DNA of 64,000 nt, taken from assembly GCA_029237695.1 (NCBI GenBank), contig CM055279.1, positions 60,585,530 to 60,649,529 on the forward strand, in the 5' to 3' direction. Each line of letters opens with the position of its first letter. Within the stretch, counting starts at the first letter, position 1. The DNA comes from Conchocele bisecta (taxonomy: Eukaryota; Mollusca; Bivalvia; Lucinida; Thyasiridae). The notes under the pieces were generated by a model that worked only from the letters and a program-made list of their open reading frames with translations, did no database searches and had not been told where the DNA came from. Made by a program: the position numbers and the translations under genes. This document shows, in pieces, positions 1-9,658 of the stretch.

Positions 1-56
1 ACAACATCGGAAATCAATAACTAATACATTTCTCTTCATGCAAATTCGAATAATAC
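1..56 (+). repeat. Left copy of direct repeat flanking fold-back element A1
   Basis: About 56 bp beginning ACAACATCG and ending AATAC is repeated with a few substitutions at 545-597, immediately beyond the fold-back element at 57-540. The repeat starts at the window edge, so its true left limit is unknown. It is far too long for an ordinary target-site duplication, so the element probably lies between two units of a short tandem duplication. Confidence 0.8.
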
Positions 57-540
57 TACGGAGCCCTGCAGGGGACATGGATTTTTATATTAATTCGTTC
101 CCACGAAATAACAATTCGTTCCCTCAATTTAACAATTCGTTCCCTCGAATTAACAATTCGTTCCCTCGAATTGACAATTCGTTCCCTTGAATTGACAATT
201 AGTTCCCACGAAATAACAATTCGTTCCAACAATTCGTTCCCTCAGTTTAACAATTCGTTCCCTCGAATTAACAATTCGTTCCCTCGAATTGACAATTCGC
301 TCACACGAAATAACAATTCGTTCTCTCAATTTAACAATTCGTTCCAACACGAATTGTTAATTGTTAATTCGAGGGAACGAATTGTTATTTCGTGGGAACT
401 GTTAAATTGAGGAAACGAATTGTCAATTCATGGGAACGAATTGCTAATTCGAGGGAACTTATTGTTAAATTGAGGGAACGAATTGTTATTTCGTGGGAAC
501 GAATTAATAAAATAATCCATGTCCCCTCCTGGGCTTGGTA
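57..540. mobile_element. Fold-back MITE-like element, family A copy 1 (484 bp)
   Basis: Begins TACGGAGCCCTGCAGGGGAC and ends with a diverged reverse complement (GTCCCCTCCTGGGCTTGGTA). Each arm is an array of about 21-bp modules with constant AACAATTCGTTCCC and a 7-bp suffix (ACGAAAT, TCAATTT, TCGAATT). The arms meet near 355. Both arms start from the outside with the same suffix order. There is no coding capacity beyond frames produced by the module period. It resembles fold-back transposons, whose long inverted ends are made of short subrepeats; superfamily unassigned. Confidence 0.85.
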
Positions 541-544
541 GACT

Positions 545-600
545 ACAACATCGAAAATCAATATCTAATTCATTTCTCTTCATACAATTTCGAATACTAC
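545..600 (+). repeat. Right copy of direct repeat flanking A1
   Basis: Matches positions 1-59 with a few substitutions. It ends CGAATACTAC and runs into AGAGATG, which resembles the TACGGAG start of family A. This could be a remnant of an earlier insertion or an empty-site-like copy (inference). Confidence 0.75.
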
Positions 601-940
601 AGAGATGTTTCTGCACGTTAAAAACCTACATATACAGCCAATCAGTTTAGTTAATAGAAACGTATTCGTTTGCTATCAGGGTTTACGATCTCTTACAACG
701 CTATTTGCCCGCTGTCCCCTGGGTAACGATAAAAATACCACCGGTCTTTGAGCAAAACAGGACAGGGGAAATACAAATGAGAAGTAAGCGCTTCAAAGAA
801 TCATTGATGTGAACGATTACGGTATAAAACAATCCGAGATCGACGTTTATTGTATGTAACTGGGCAAAGCTGTATGCCTGTTTATTTAGCCCTTTCACCA
901 CTAAATATTTTACGATAGTTCCGTGTGTATCTATCTGTCA
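601..940. other. Unassigned stretch
   Basis: No repeat shared with the rest of the window, no strong palindrome and no convincing coding region were seen. Confidence 0.5.
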
Positions 941-1352
941 AGGTGCATGATCACGTGGTTACAACAACAACAACGTCGCACACTCCAAAGTATGTATTAT
1001 TTGATATTTTCCTGAATATGCAACGGATTTTGAAGACATATGGCGCAGCAAACTCGTCTTCATTAGCTGCATTTGGTGGTACAGGGAGTTCAGCGCAGAC
1101 TTATGTCATTTTTGCGAAGAATTGATTTCCATGTCGGTAGACATGGAAATCGATTCGTCGCAAAAACGACAGAAGTTTGGGGAAAATACAAAGACCACCA
1201 AATGCAGCTTAACAATACGCGTTTGATGCGCCATATTTCATAAAAGTCCGTTACGTAATAAGGACAATATAAAAGAATACGTACTTTGAATCAGATGGAT
1301 TCTGGAAGTTTCAGTACATGTTGTTGTTGTTAGTACCACGTGATCATACACA
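941..1352. mobile_element. Long-TIR palindromic element, family E copy 1
   Basis: Starts AGGTGCATGATCACGTGGTT and ends with the approximate reverse complement (ACCACGTGATCATACACA). The arms are about 200 bp each, meet near 1137, contain an (AAC)n/(GTT)n tract next to each end, and share a TGCATTTGGTGGT motif inside. A second copy with the same ends lies at 62954-63310. There are no coding motifs, so this is a non-autonomous DNA transposon by structure. Confidence 0.8.
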
Positions 1353-1429
1353 TTGTCCATGTTGTCTATGGACAATTACATCAATGAAATCAGGGGTATT
1401 TTCAATATATGATTGACAAACACTGCATA

Positions 1430-1540
1430 CCCTGATGGGGCTGTTTGTTACAAGCCGGCTCATCCGGATCTACAGGATGTACACATGTTAGCTCTATAGT
1501 ATACATGTAAGTGGTTGAAAGGGATAAATGTTAGAGATTA
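1430..1540. mobile_element. Degraded family T (TTAA-type) fragment
   Basis: Contains TTACAAGCCGGCTCATCCGG and, near 1515-1525, GGTTGAAAGGGATAAA. These resemble the core and right end of family T elements at 10445, 49346 and 50760. The left end is not recognisable. Confidence 0.5.
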
Positions 1541-1677
1541 TCTGCGTATAATTTTATGACAGTTATACATGCATAGTACAATTAAAATAAATATTAAATG
1601 AACTGGCTGGTATTCAAAGTAAACTCGTTATGCATTGACCGTATACATATTGACTAAGAATAAATTGCCGAGACCTA

Positions 1678-1865
1678 GTGGCCGTTTCATTAAACTTTGT
1701 ACGACTAAAATGTTCGTATGTGCAAAATTATGATAATTTTCACAGTAACAACGTTTTCTTGTAAACAATTGTTGAAATTGCATTTAATGAGCATATGCAC
1801 CAGACGATATTAAATTTGCGCTTACAAACATTTTAGTCGTACGAAGATTAGTGAAACGGGCCCAC
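1678..1865. mobile_element. Hairpin MITE, family D copy 1
   Basis: Inverted termini GGCCGTTTCATTAAACTTTG and its partner ending GTGAAACGGGCCCA. Internal halves carry the family words ACGACTAAAATGTTCG and TTGTAAACAATTGTTG. It is shorter and more diverged than the roughly 225-240 bp copies elsewhere. Confidence 0.8.
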
Positions 1866-1879
1866 TGGAGTTGACTAGA

Positions 1880-2117
1880 TACGTAACTGGATTATTTTTT
1901 TATTAATTCATTCCCACGAAATAACAATTCGTTCCCTCAATTTAACAATTCGTTCCCACGAATTAACAATGTGTTACCTCAATTTAACAATTCGTTCCCA
2001 CGATATGACAATTTTTATTTCGTGGGAACGAATTGTTAAATTGAGGAAACGCATCGTTATTTCGTGGCAACGAATTAATTAAAAAAAATATGTTTGTGTC
2101 CCCTGTGGGGCTCTGTA
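1880..2117. mobile_element. Fold-back element, family A copy 2
   Basis: Short degenerate copy. Suffix order from the left is ACGAAAT, TCAATTT, ACGAATT, TCAATTT, ACGATAT. The right arm read inward is ACGAAAT, TCAATTT, ACGAAAT. The left terminal unit is eroded (TACGTAACTGGATT), while the right end CCCCTGTGGGGCTCTGTA is recognisable. It starts 15 bp after the family D copy. Confidence 0.8.
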
Positions 2118-2149
2118 TGTTTGCGCTAAGTCGTTGCTGCGCTAATATA

Positions 2150-2415
2150 TAGAGAATAGTAGGTTAGTGCCGTGAATGGGAAACAATATCTGGCAAGGCT
2201 CAGGAAACAGGATGGGCGAGGCTCTGCCGAGCACATCCCGTTTCCGTGCCGCGCCAGATATTTTTCCCATTCACGGCGGCACTAACCTACTATTCTATTT
2301 ATGCCGTCAACACCTACAAATGGCTGTAAAATGCAAAAATAGTATTGACTGGATATCAAAAATGTTTCACGGCACCGTGTTTCACGGCACATACGCACTG
2401 TGTTGACGGGATAAA
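2150..2415 (+). mobile_element. Two-hairpin element, family B copy 1
   Basis: Hairpin 1 (about 2152-2298) has arms AGAATAGTAGGTTAGTGCCG and its complement. The inner arms hold ATCTGGCAAGGC and GCCGCGCCAGAT around a GGGATGGGCGAGGCTCTGCC centre. Hairpin 2 (about 2298-2415) is bounded by TTATGCCGTCAACAC and GTGTTGACGGGATAAA. The same two-hairpin order recurs in other copies, so the pair is a unit and not two chance neighbours. Confidence 0.85.
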
Positions 2416-2489
2416 AAGCGATCTACAGTAAATAAGTATGGAAGCTAGTGTATATTACAGTTACATAACACATCAAGTTATTGTTGTTT

Positions 2490-2640
2490 GATATCAGATT
2501 TATCGGGCAAGGCTAGGAAACACGTAGCCTGAGCTGTAACACAGCTCAGGCTCAGGAAAACACTTGAATTAAAATAAACAATATTCAAGTATGTTGAAAG
2601 AAAAGAAAAAAAAAGACTAATATTTACAGGATTAACGCAG
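2490..2640 (+). repeat. Family Q dispersed repeat with small palindrome
   Basis: Contains an 11-bp-arm hairpin, GCCTGAGCTGT/ACAGCTCAGGC, at 2527-2551, followed by AACAATATTCAAGTATGTTG. Related sequence with the same hairpin occurs at 10166-10240, 14830-14865 and 29310-29436. Confidence 0.65.
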
Positions 2641-2828
2641 ACAGTAATGTACATCAGTTAACAGGCATCTCTCTTGCGGTTTGTTTCTGTCTGAACTTTG
2701 ATTATAATCGCGCCATACAATCGACGTAAACTACGAACACGGTAATGGAAACAACGCGGAACACGTGCCGTATAATTGCCTCGGTGTAGCTACGTGCAAC
2801 AAGGCGCTTGGGTGCAGTTGATGTCGCC

Positions 2829-3313
2829 ATTACATGCCCACTCAGTCGGCACAGCATGTTCTTTATATCAGAGACATCATCTGAGACATTTTCTGGCAAA
2901 ATAAACATTCATTCACCATTAGCTCACGTATTGATTAGCATTATTATACATTTTATATCAGACGTCAATTTACACAGGGGCGATAACCGTGTTTCCTTAA
3001 AATGTTAACGGACATAACTAATTGTTATCTGTATTATTTTTTGATCTGCAATGATCATACCTTATAATATGTCGAAAATATTTGTTCAGGTGGCTCATTC
3101 AATTAGTATAAATTATTAAAAACTACCATGCCGCATTTGCATATGAAAATAGCCTGATACCACCGCGCGTCACTGTCAGCAACTAAATGATTATACATGT
3201 ATAGCTGGCATTCGTAATTTTTAGAACTGGTGGAATTATAGTGACCCAATTATACACTTATTTAATTCCTATAAAGAACATGTTGTGCCTACTGAGTGGG
3301 CATGTAACTTTAA
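2829..3313 (+). mobile_element. TTAA-type MITE, family C copy 1
   Basis: Left end TACATGCCCACTCAGTCGGC and right end CCTACTGAGTGGGCATGTA form the family inverted repeat. Inside are GACATCATCTGAGACATTTT and GGGGCGATAACCGTGTTTCC, shared with the other family C copies. The outermost left bases are eroded compared with the TTAAAGGTACATG consensus. Confidence 0.85.
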
Positions 3314-3576
3314 TAATATTAATAACCATTAATTGCAGAAAGACTTAGGTTTAAACGGTACTTATTGTTCAGAATTAAGGTATTATAAAATATTATTCTT
3401 ACTAATAAGGAAACTTATAATTATGCAAACTTGTGTTCATGAAATGCTATGCAAATAATAAAACTATGCTTCACTAGTCTAACCATTCATCACTCCTGCA
3501 CATACATGAAACCCAGTGACACTATAGAGAACAGTAGACCCTACCAGGTTGCTCGATTAGTTGTCCGGCTATATAC

Positions 3577-3995
3577 AGAATAGTAGGCTAGTGCCGTGAA
3601 TGGGAAAAATATCCGTCAAGGCTCAAGAATTTCTTTATTTCTCATCAGAAGTATATGTTGTGACCACTCATTTGAACCGTCTCGCCGAGACGGTTCAAAT
3701 GAGTGGTCACAACATATACTTGTGTTCAGAAATAAGGGAAATAGAGAGAGAATAGTAGGTTAGTGCCGTGAATGGGAAATATATGCAAGGCTTAGGAAAC
3801 GGGATGGGCGAGGCTCTACCGAGCACATCCCGTTTCCGTGCCGCGCCAGATAGTTTTCCCATTCACGGCGGCACTAACCTACTATTCTATTTATTCCGTC
3901 AACATTACAAATAGCTTTAAAATGCAAATGAAATCGGAGAATCGACTATGGCAACCGCACATATTTATACGCAGTGATTATGTCGTATTGACCAT
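3577..3995 (+). mobile_element. Family B copy 2, interrupted and partly duplicated
   Basis: A first partial arm (3577-3631, AGAATAGTAGGCTAGTGCCG) is cut by a separate hairpin (3632-3743). A full hairpin 1 then starts again near 3745 and is followed by a degraded hairpin 2 (TTATTCCGTCAACATTACAA onward). The final stretch to about 3995 is only weakly similar. Confidence 0.7.
3649..3721. repeat. Perfect 36-bp palindrome (family J copy 1)
   Basis: Arms 3649-3684 and 3686-3721 are exact reverse complements around a single C at 3685 (ACCGTCTCG-C-CGAGACGGT). A diverged relative with the same core is at 50138-50202. It lies inside a disrupted family B element, so it may be a separate short insertion. 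Confidence 0.85.
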
Positions 3996-4009
3996 CGATA
4001 TGACACAAG

Positions 4010-4237
4010 CCATGTGCATTTGTACCTAAGAAGATGTGTGGTGTAGCATGCACACTGTTTACACAAGTTCATAAATGTTTCGTAAATAACGTCATATTAA
4101 GTAATTCCGCATGTTATGAGAGTTTCGCCAACTTTCGACGTCATTTACAAAAGAAAGTATCACTTTCTGTAAATGTATTTCATGAAACATCGCACATCTT
4201 TTTACTAATATACAATGTAGGTACAAAATCATATGGC
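4010..4237. mobile_element. Palindromic MITE, family O copy 1 (diverged)
   Basis: Left GCCATGTGCATTTGTACCT is partnered by right AGGTACAAAATCATATGGC. Inner arms share GATGTGTG/CGCACATC and TTTCATGAA-type words. It is related to the clearer copies at 24272-24512 and 56152-56385. Confidence 0.65.
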
Positions 4238-4322
4238 ATCATTATCGCATATATTGTTTACTATTCTGTGAGAGTGGCATCATGGACATGACATTACTAA
4301 CATTACACGTGACTACGTGTAT
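4238..4322 (+). repeat. Direct repeat, left copy, flanking a 1.17 kb dispersed block
   Basis: ATCATTATCGCATATATTG through GTGACTACGTGTA recurs at 5555-5632 with small indels. The dispersed block 4387-5552 lies between the two. Confidence 0.8.
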
Positions 4323-4386
4323 ACGTAGCAATTTTATAGTCGTTACTAATCGTTACTAATGTATTTGTATTTCCATTTTGTGACAA

Positions 4387-5552
4387 GGTATTGGCAGACA
4401 GAGTAGATACAGATGAGCCGGCTCGTGACGAGCCGTCTCATCGGGATCTGCACTGTTTGAAAGTAATTTCCTTACTTTTCAGAACAAAAACACCCCCCTT
4501 TTTCTAAATGAACTAGTCTGAAAATCATTTTGTCACAATTGAATTGGTTGCAAAATTAACATATCAAAATCCATTCCAGTTACTTAGGGATGAAAGGGTC
4601 ATGAAAGCATAAATGCGAGCTGGCACAACTATCAAATGGCGCAATTGATCCGCTGTAAAACTAGCAGAGTAATAACACGACTTGCAGAAATGACATTTTA
4701 ACAGCCACACTATATAATGTTGGTATTTCGCCGATAACATAATTACAGTGAACTGTCAATTATAGCATACCGCTGGCGCTGGCAACATAATTACATTGTA
4801 TACAGTACATTATAGCATTTGTGCTGACAACACAATTATACAGAATTATAGCCGGGTCATTTGTGTACATGTATATGTTTCGCTTATTATTCACTTACCT
4901 TTTCAGACAACTGAACGTTTAAATCCTCCAGAAAAGTGACGAACTGCATGCAACATAAAACTATAAAGTTCATGTTAAATTACGTGACTCCACAAATACT
5001 CCAGTCTGTACGTCTGTGTGTGTTTTATACAAATCAGATTAAATGTACATGTAGCGATTGCCGTTTTATTGCCCTGTAGAGTATCGTATTCCCAGAGATA
5101 CACCAATACTGTGCATGCTGTGTAGTGCTAGCGGAGAGCCGGTAGCTTGTTCGCTGTATTCAACTCGACCTATGGAGTGACGCAGTCAGAATCCGCAGCC
5201 TAGCCTACACCTTCTTCTCGCGATATCTCGTCCACCTTACGGACACGTCAGTCAAATTAAATCAACACTGGACCCTCAATCAATCTACAAGCGTATTTCA
5301 CACAATGCAACATTACATACATGTACTTATATTGACGAATATTCTCGATGAGGGCGCCGAGAGAAGTGAATTCATGATCACTACGAAAATCACAGACGGT
5401 TTGCGAACTTGATGCTAAATCGATGCGATTTACATTCATATTATACTTTTATTGGATTCCTCACGATAGGATGGTATTGAGTTGCCATCGATTGGTTACA
5501 CATGTGATAATCACTTATCAGATAAGTATGTAAACAAAGCGCGACACTGATA
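4387..5552 (+). repeat. 1.17 kb dispersed repeat, copy 1
   Basis: Aligns by eye over nearly its full length to 10511-11690, from GGTATTGGCAGAC to GCGACACTGATAT, with scattered substitutions and small indels. It includes GATGAGCCGGCTCGTGACGA and the TTAGGGATGAAAGGG right end of a family T element near 4605. No open frame is conserved between the copies. It may be a larger non-autonomous element or an old segmental duplication. Confidence 0.8.
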
Positions 5553-5554
5553 TT

Positions 5555-5640
5555 ATCATTATCGCATATATTGTTTACTATTCTGTGAGAGTGGCATGGC
5601 GTTACTAACAGCGCAGGTGACTACGTGTACGTCATACAAG
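5555..5640 (+). repeat. Direct repeat, right copy, flanking the dispersed block
   Basis: Matches 4238-4322 (TATTGTTTACTATTCTGTGA shared exactly). It directly abuts the end of the 1.17 kb block. Confidence 0.8.
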
Positions 5641-6082
5641 TACGTGTTACAATGGAACATATTGGTCAGCTGTGGGGCTGGCAATGACACATTCGGGCCA
5701 TCCGCTGAGGAAATGTAACCTACGATAGCCGCGTCCAGCGTAGCTGCACGTTTTCCGCTATATAGACAATACGTTGCGCTATATCGCAACACCTCAGCCA
5801 ACGGTAAAAATAAGCTCGCGCTCTAAGATATAGCAATAATATGCAGGGTGTTGGCGTGTATACTTCAATATATGGTTATTAAGAGAATATGAGACATAAA
5901 TTGCATCATACGTAAACTCACATAAAAATGTGTGTATTAGCAAACGTATTAGATCAATCTCAACGAATTAGAAAACAACATATAACGCTTCAAAAGCAAA
6001 TTTGGAAATACTACTCCGTCATAACGTTATGCAATGCAATGTAATCAGAGGTATGTACTCAGAATTACGTCTAGTGTAGCCC
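5641..6082. other. Unassigned stretch
   Basis: No recurring element, palindrome or coding pattern was seen. Confidence 0.5.
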
Positions 6083-6085
6083 CTG

Positions 6086-6387
6086 TAGCCTATTTCATCA
6101 ACATTGCAAAGTATACTTTAGTAGCAAAGTATACTTTGAGGGAGAAATTTTCAATTTTATGATAAATTTATTAATTTTTATTATACTGAATTTATTACAT
6201 TATCACAGCCAATTTGGCTGTGATAATGTAATAAATTCAGTATAATAATTCTGCATACTTTTAATCATGAATATATGCATTTGTTAGTTCTATATGAAAT
6301 AATGCATTTCAGGAAAAATAAATGATTACTCCCTCAAAGTATACTTTGCTAGTAAAGTCTACTTTGCAATGTTGATGAAATAGGCTA
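6086..6387. mobile_element. MITE family F copy 1 with CTG target duplication
   Basis: TIR TAGCCTATTTCATCAACATT pairs with AATGTTGATGAAATAGGCTA. The flanking triplet is CTG on both sides (6083-6085 and 6388-6390). Subterminal CAAAGTATACTTTG words are repeated. A central near-perfect hairpin (about 6178-6246) has arms TTATTACATTATCACAGCCA and its complement. The second copy, at 63582-63866, has a CAG/CAG footprint. CWG triplets suggest a transposase that duplicates 3 bp, as PIF/Harbinger-like enzymes do; superfamily unproven. Confidence 0.9.
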
Positions 6388-6390
6388 CTG

Positions 6391-7174
6391 ATCAGGCTGC
6401 GCGTCCTGCGCTGGTCGCAATTATGTCACTGACCTAGACAGTCTGTAATCAGCAATATGATTACATTATAATCATACAAACCGAGTTTTCTTCGTAACCA
6501 ATATAGGTAAGTGCTGTAAATGTGACAAGGTAGCCATTCTCAGGCGATGACACGCCGTGTATTCTATCTGTTATTGTTTTTTGGCAAATTGGTTTGTAAC
6601 AGCAATATCCCTCAATTGTTTGTCTATACGTGTAAAGTTAATTTAGAAATGCCAATAATGCTATTCCGAGAATGGTTTTCACAACATTAATGTGACTTTG
6701 GCATGCACTGATCTGAATTATATATTTATTGCATAAAATGACAGCGAGTATTATAACTTGTAGTTACTTACGAATGTATAAATATGTAAATGACACCGCA
6801 ACAGAAACACCCAAAGTTGCCGTCCACACAACACAATGCTTTTTGCACTTTCTTAATGAGAAATCCAAGATGGCCGCCACTCTTCTATATCAATATTAAA
6901 ATAAATAGATCCATTCGCGAGAAAAAACTTATCATATTTTGTTTGTCTACTGTGTAAGAATTTAATATATTGCAAGTATATGCGTGTTTAGAACATATGT
7001 GGCGGCCATCTTCGATTTTTCAATTTCCCCGAGGATGCCACAGTGCCATTATACCGTTTCATAATCAGTGGGCATCCACGTTATCAAAACCATCTAAACC
7101 TTTCATTTGGACGTTAATTTTGGTTCAGGGTGAAATGACTGCTTTGGAACTGCCCTAGATATATGATTAGAAAT
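6391..7174. other. Mostly unassigned; contains a small inverted repeat
   Basis: GAGAAATCCAAGATGGCCGC at 6858 is mirrored by GCGGCCATCTTCGATTTTTC ending near 7022, a short palindromic element of about 165 bp. Nothing else was recognised and no coding pattern was seen. Confidence 0.5.
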
Positions 7175-7610
7175 AAAATTGCTACCCCGCTCCATACCTC
7201 TCCATACCTCTCCATACCGCTCCATACCTCTCCATACCTCTCGCGAGGGTAGCAATTTAACACCATCTCTTTAATGTAACTAACACATGAAAGAGTGATT
7301 TTGCAATCGGTTATCCGGCGTGTTTGATATGTTAGCGATATAAAACTGTCAAAGCTGTATCAATAAATCTGACATTTACATGTATATCTTGTAAATTTGA
7401 AAGCTTCATTTCGTTATGCTGAATGTTGAACAGCAATAAGAGAAAATACGGCTTCCATGGGGAAATGATTTCCCTGTTCTATTATTTTTGCCAATTCACT
7501 AGTTCTACATCAAAGGCTATTTGTTTAAAGGTATACAATATACAGTTTACTAAAGTTTGACCTACATGCAACAGGTTTGGGTATGTACTTCGGTTGCTCA
7601 CATTTTTTTG
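7175..7610 (+). repeat. Dispersed repeat family H, copy 1
   Basis: Runs from AAAATTGCTACCCCGCTCCA to GGTTGCTCACATTTTTTTG. It is matched in inverted orientation by 28812-29271. Near the left end a CTCCATACCT minisatellite expansion (7191-7241) is bounded by inverted ATTGCTACCC / GGGTAGCAAT. The other copy lacks this expansion. Confidence 0.8.
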
Positions 7611-8120
7611 AATGGGTCACATTGAAGCCTTAGACAACATATCGGAGGTGAATTATTGTAGCTAGTATGTGATCAGCACAACAGTTAGATTCTAGGTTTT
7701 GCTTACATTGTACATGCAACCATATAACCATACATGGGGATGTATATGTACTTATCATATACGTGTAACGTGTATTCTTTAACTAGCGTTCTCGGTTACA
7801 ATTTGTTTTACTAAATCCGTGCAGTATTGTTTAAATACACTGCTAGTATTACATGTACACCGTGAAAGCCAACAGTAGGCAATACACGATAATAAATTAT
7901 TTCATTTATAGCACATTATGGGGTTTCGTAAAATATATGAGAGTCTGGGGAAATGTCGAAAATGAGGAACTCGGAAATTGCCTAATATATGCATTGTAAT
8001 AACGATCGTGATTAGTAATTAGTGCATTGTTGTTGTAATCACTTACGTCTTGTCTACTGAAGGTGTAATCCTGGAAGCAGTAAACAAAATATTAAATAAT
8101 AATACCAGTTATCCAGTCAT
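7611..8120. other. Unassigned AT-rich stretch
   Basis: No shared repeat or coding signal was found. Confidence 0.45.
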
Positions 8121-8276
8121 CACAGTGCGTATGTCGTGAAACACGGTGCCGTGAAACATTTTTGATATCATGTCAATACGACCTAATCACTGTGTATGAA
8201 TATGTGCGGTGGTTGGATTTCCTTTATGCAGTTATTTTTCCCCATTCATGGCACTAACCTACTAACCTATTCTCTA
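8121..8276 (-). mobile_element. Family B fragment, reverse orientation (copy 3)
   Basis: Has GTGAAACACGGTGCCGTGAA of hairpin 2 and CCATTCATGGCACTAACCTA of hairpin 1, but most of hairpin 1 is deleted. The terminal ACTAACCT is duplicated. Confidence 0.8.
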
Positions 8277-8412
8277 TTTGCTGCATCTTTGTGATCAATA
8301 GTACACGTATTTAAAGAAATGTAAACATTTGTAAGCCAACGTACATGTATATGTTTTCACGAATTTTCACGGCCGGTTTCTTTCTTCAGTTTATACCAGA
8401 GCTTCGTTTTAA

Positions 8413-9403
8413 GGTGGTATCTCACTGGGTTGCGACTGTTGGCGACAGATTGCGAACGGCATTCGCAAGGGAGTTTCCAAAAGGTCTCGAAACGTTCGCA
8501 GGGGTTCTCAATTTCCTCGAGTGAGTCGCAGGGCCTCGCTCTCGTGTCGCTGGAATTTTGAACATGTCGCTAAAGCTAGTTGGAGACACAAAATTGCGAG
8601 GATATACGCGAATTGGTGACAATTTTTACTTGGAATCACACTGAATTGACACACACGCGTATGTCGCACGAATGTCGCACGAACTCCCGGCGAAATCTGG
8701 GCCAAAAATCGCCGGGAGTTCGCATATATGTCGCGTGAATGTCGCGCGACACTCGCGCGACATTCGCGCAACAAAATTGCGAATTTCTTTTGCACGTGCA
8801 ACTGTCACACGATTGTCGCGTGACATTCGCGCGAATTTCGCGCGACAGTCACGCGACAGTTATGCGTGACAATTGAGAAATCGCATTTTTATTCTCAACT
8901 TAGTCGTAATTTTGCCGCGTTCCCATGGGTCAGTTAACAGTTCGCGTCTTTCTCGCGCACGCAATGTCCGATTCTCATTTTTGTCTCCAATCAATCACAA
9001 TTTAGTTTCATAGGTCGCCAACCCCTCACAAAGTTGTCTCACATTTCTGGCACTTTCTGACTCACGGAAACTAAACTGAGAAGAGATCGAGACTGGTTCG
9101 AGTTACCCGCGACGACTCTGACTACTTTGAGAGAAAATTTGTGGCGCAAATTTTTTGAACTTGTTCAAAATTCCAGCGACACGAGAGCGAGGCTCTGCGG
9201 CTCACGCGAGGAAATTGAGAACCCATGCGAACGTTTCGAGACATTTTGGAAACTCCCTCGCGGATGCCATTCCCAATTTGTCGCCAACAGTTGCAGCCCA
9301 GTGCTATACTAGCTTAATTGAAATTGTCGGTAATTCGAGTATTTTCTCGCAATTGTGTGTCTCCAACTAGTCGCGAGCTGTCGCAGCCCAGTGAGATACC
9401 ACC
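8413..9403. mobile_element. Long-TIR element, family I (991 bp) with TTTTAA duplication
   Basis: Begins GGTGGTATCTCACTGGGTTG and ends CAGCCCAGTGAGATACCACC. TTTTAA flanks it on both sides (8407-8412 and 9404-9409). The arms extend inward about 200-280 bp and share CTCGCTCTCGTGTCGCTGGA. The right arm contains an extra internal terminus-like unit near 9290-9310. The core (8660-8860) is dense in GTCGCGCGA/TTCGCGCGAC words, including an inverted pair ACTCCCGGCGA/TCGCCGGGAGT. No transposase frame was found. Confidence 0.85.
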
Positions 9404-9409
9404 TTTTAA

Positions 9410-9574
9410 GTCCGGCAACACCGCTGTTCTATGAATTGCGACAAAATGATGTAACACCAGTTTATTCATAATTTTACCGCCATATTTGGTTATTTACATT
9501 TTTGAAACTATCAGAAAATGCAGTGTAAATATAAGTAATACAACGATGGGCTGCGAACAGATTAAACAAACCAA
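9410..9574. other. Unassigned stretch
   Basis: Nothing recognised. Confidence 0.4.
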
Positions 9575-9658
9575 ATATCGATGGTCTAGTAACATAAGGT
9601 CGTAACTGCTATGCTAAAGCATAGCAGTTACGACCTTATGTTACTAGACCATCGATAT
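9575..9658. repeat. Perfect 41-bp-arm palindrome
   Basis: Arm 9575-9615 (ATATCGATGGTCTAGTAACA...) and arm 9618-9658 are exact reverse complements, separated by two A residues. No relative was seen in the window. A palindrome this exact is either very young, functionally constrained or an assembly or library fold-back artefact. Confidence 0.9.

Noticed and set aside
57..540. Constant 14-bp plus variable 7-bp modules as a CRISPR-like or barcode array
   Set aside because: The variable parts come from a very small set of point variants of one sequence, not independent spacers, so slippage and conversion explain them.
2850..3010. Conserved frame through family C (CPLSRHKMFFISETSSETFSG-like)
   Set aside because: The same translation recurs in several family C copies only because the DNA element is repeated. 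Frames are interrupted at different points and are under 110 codons.
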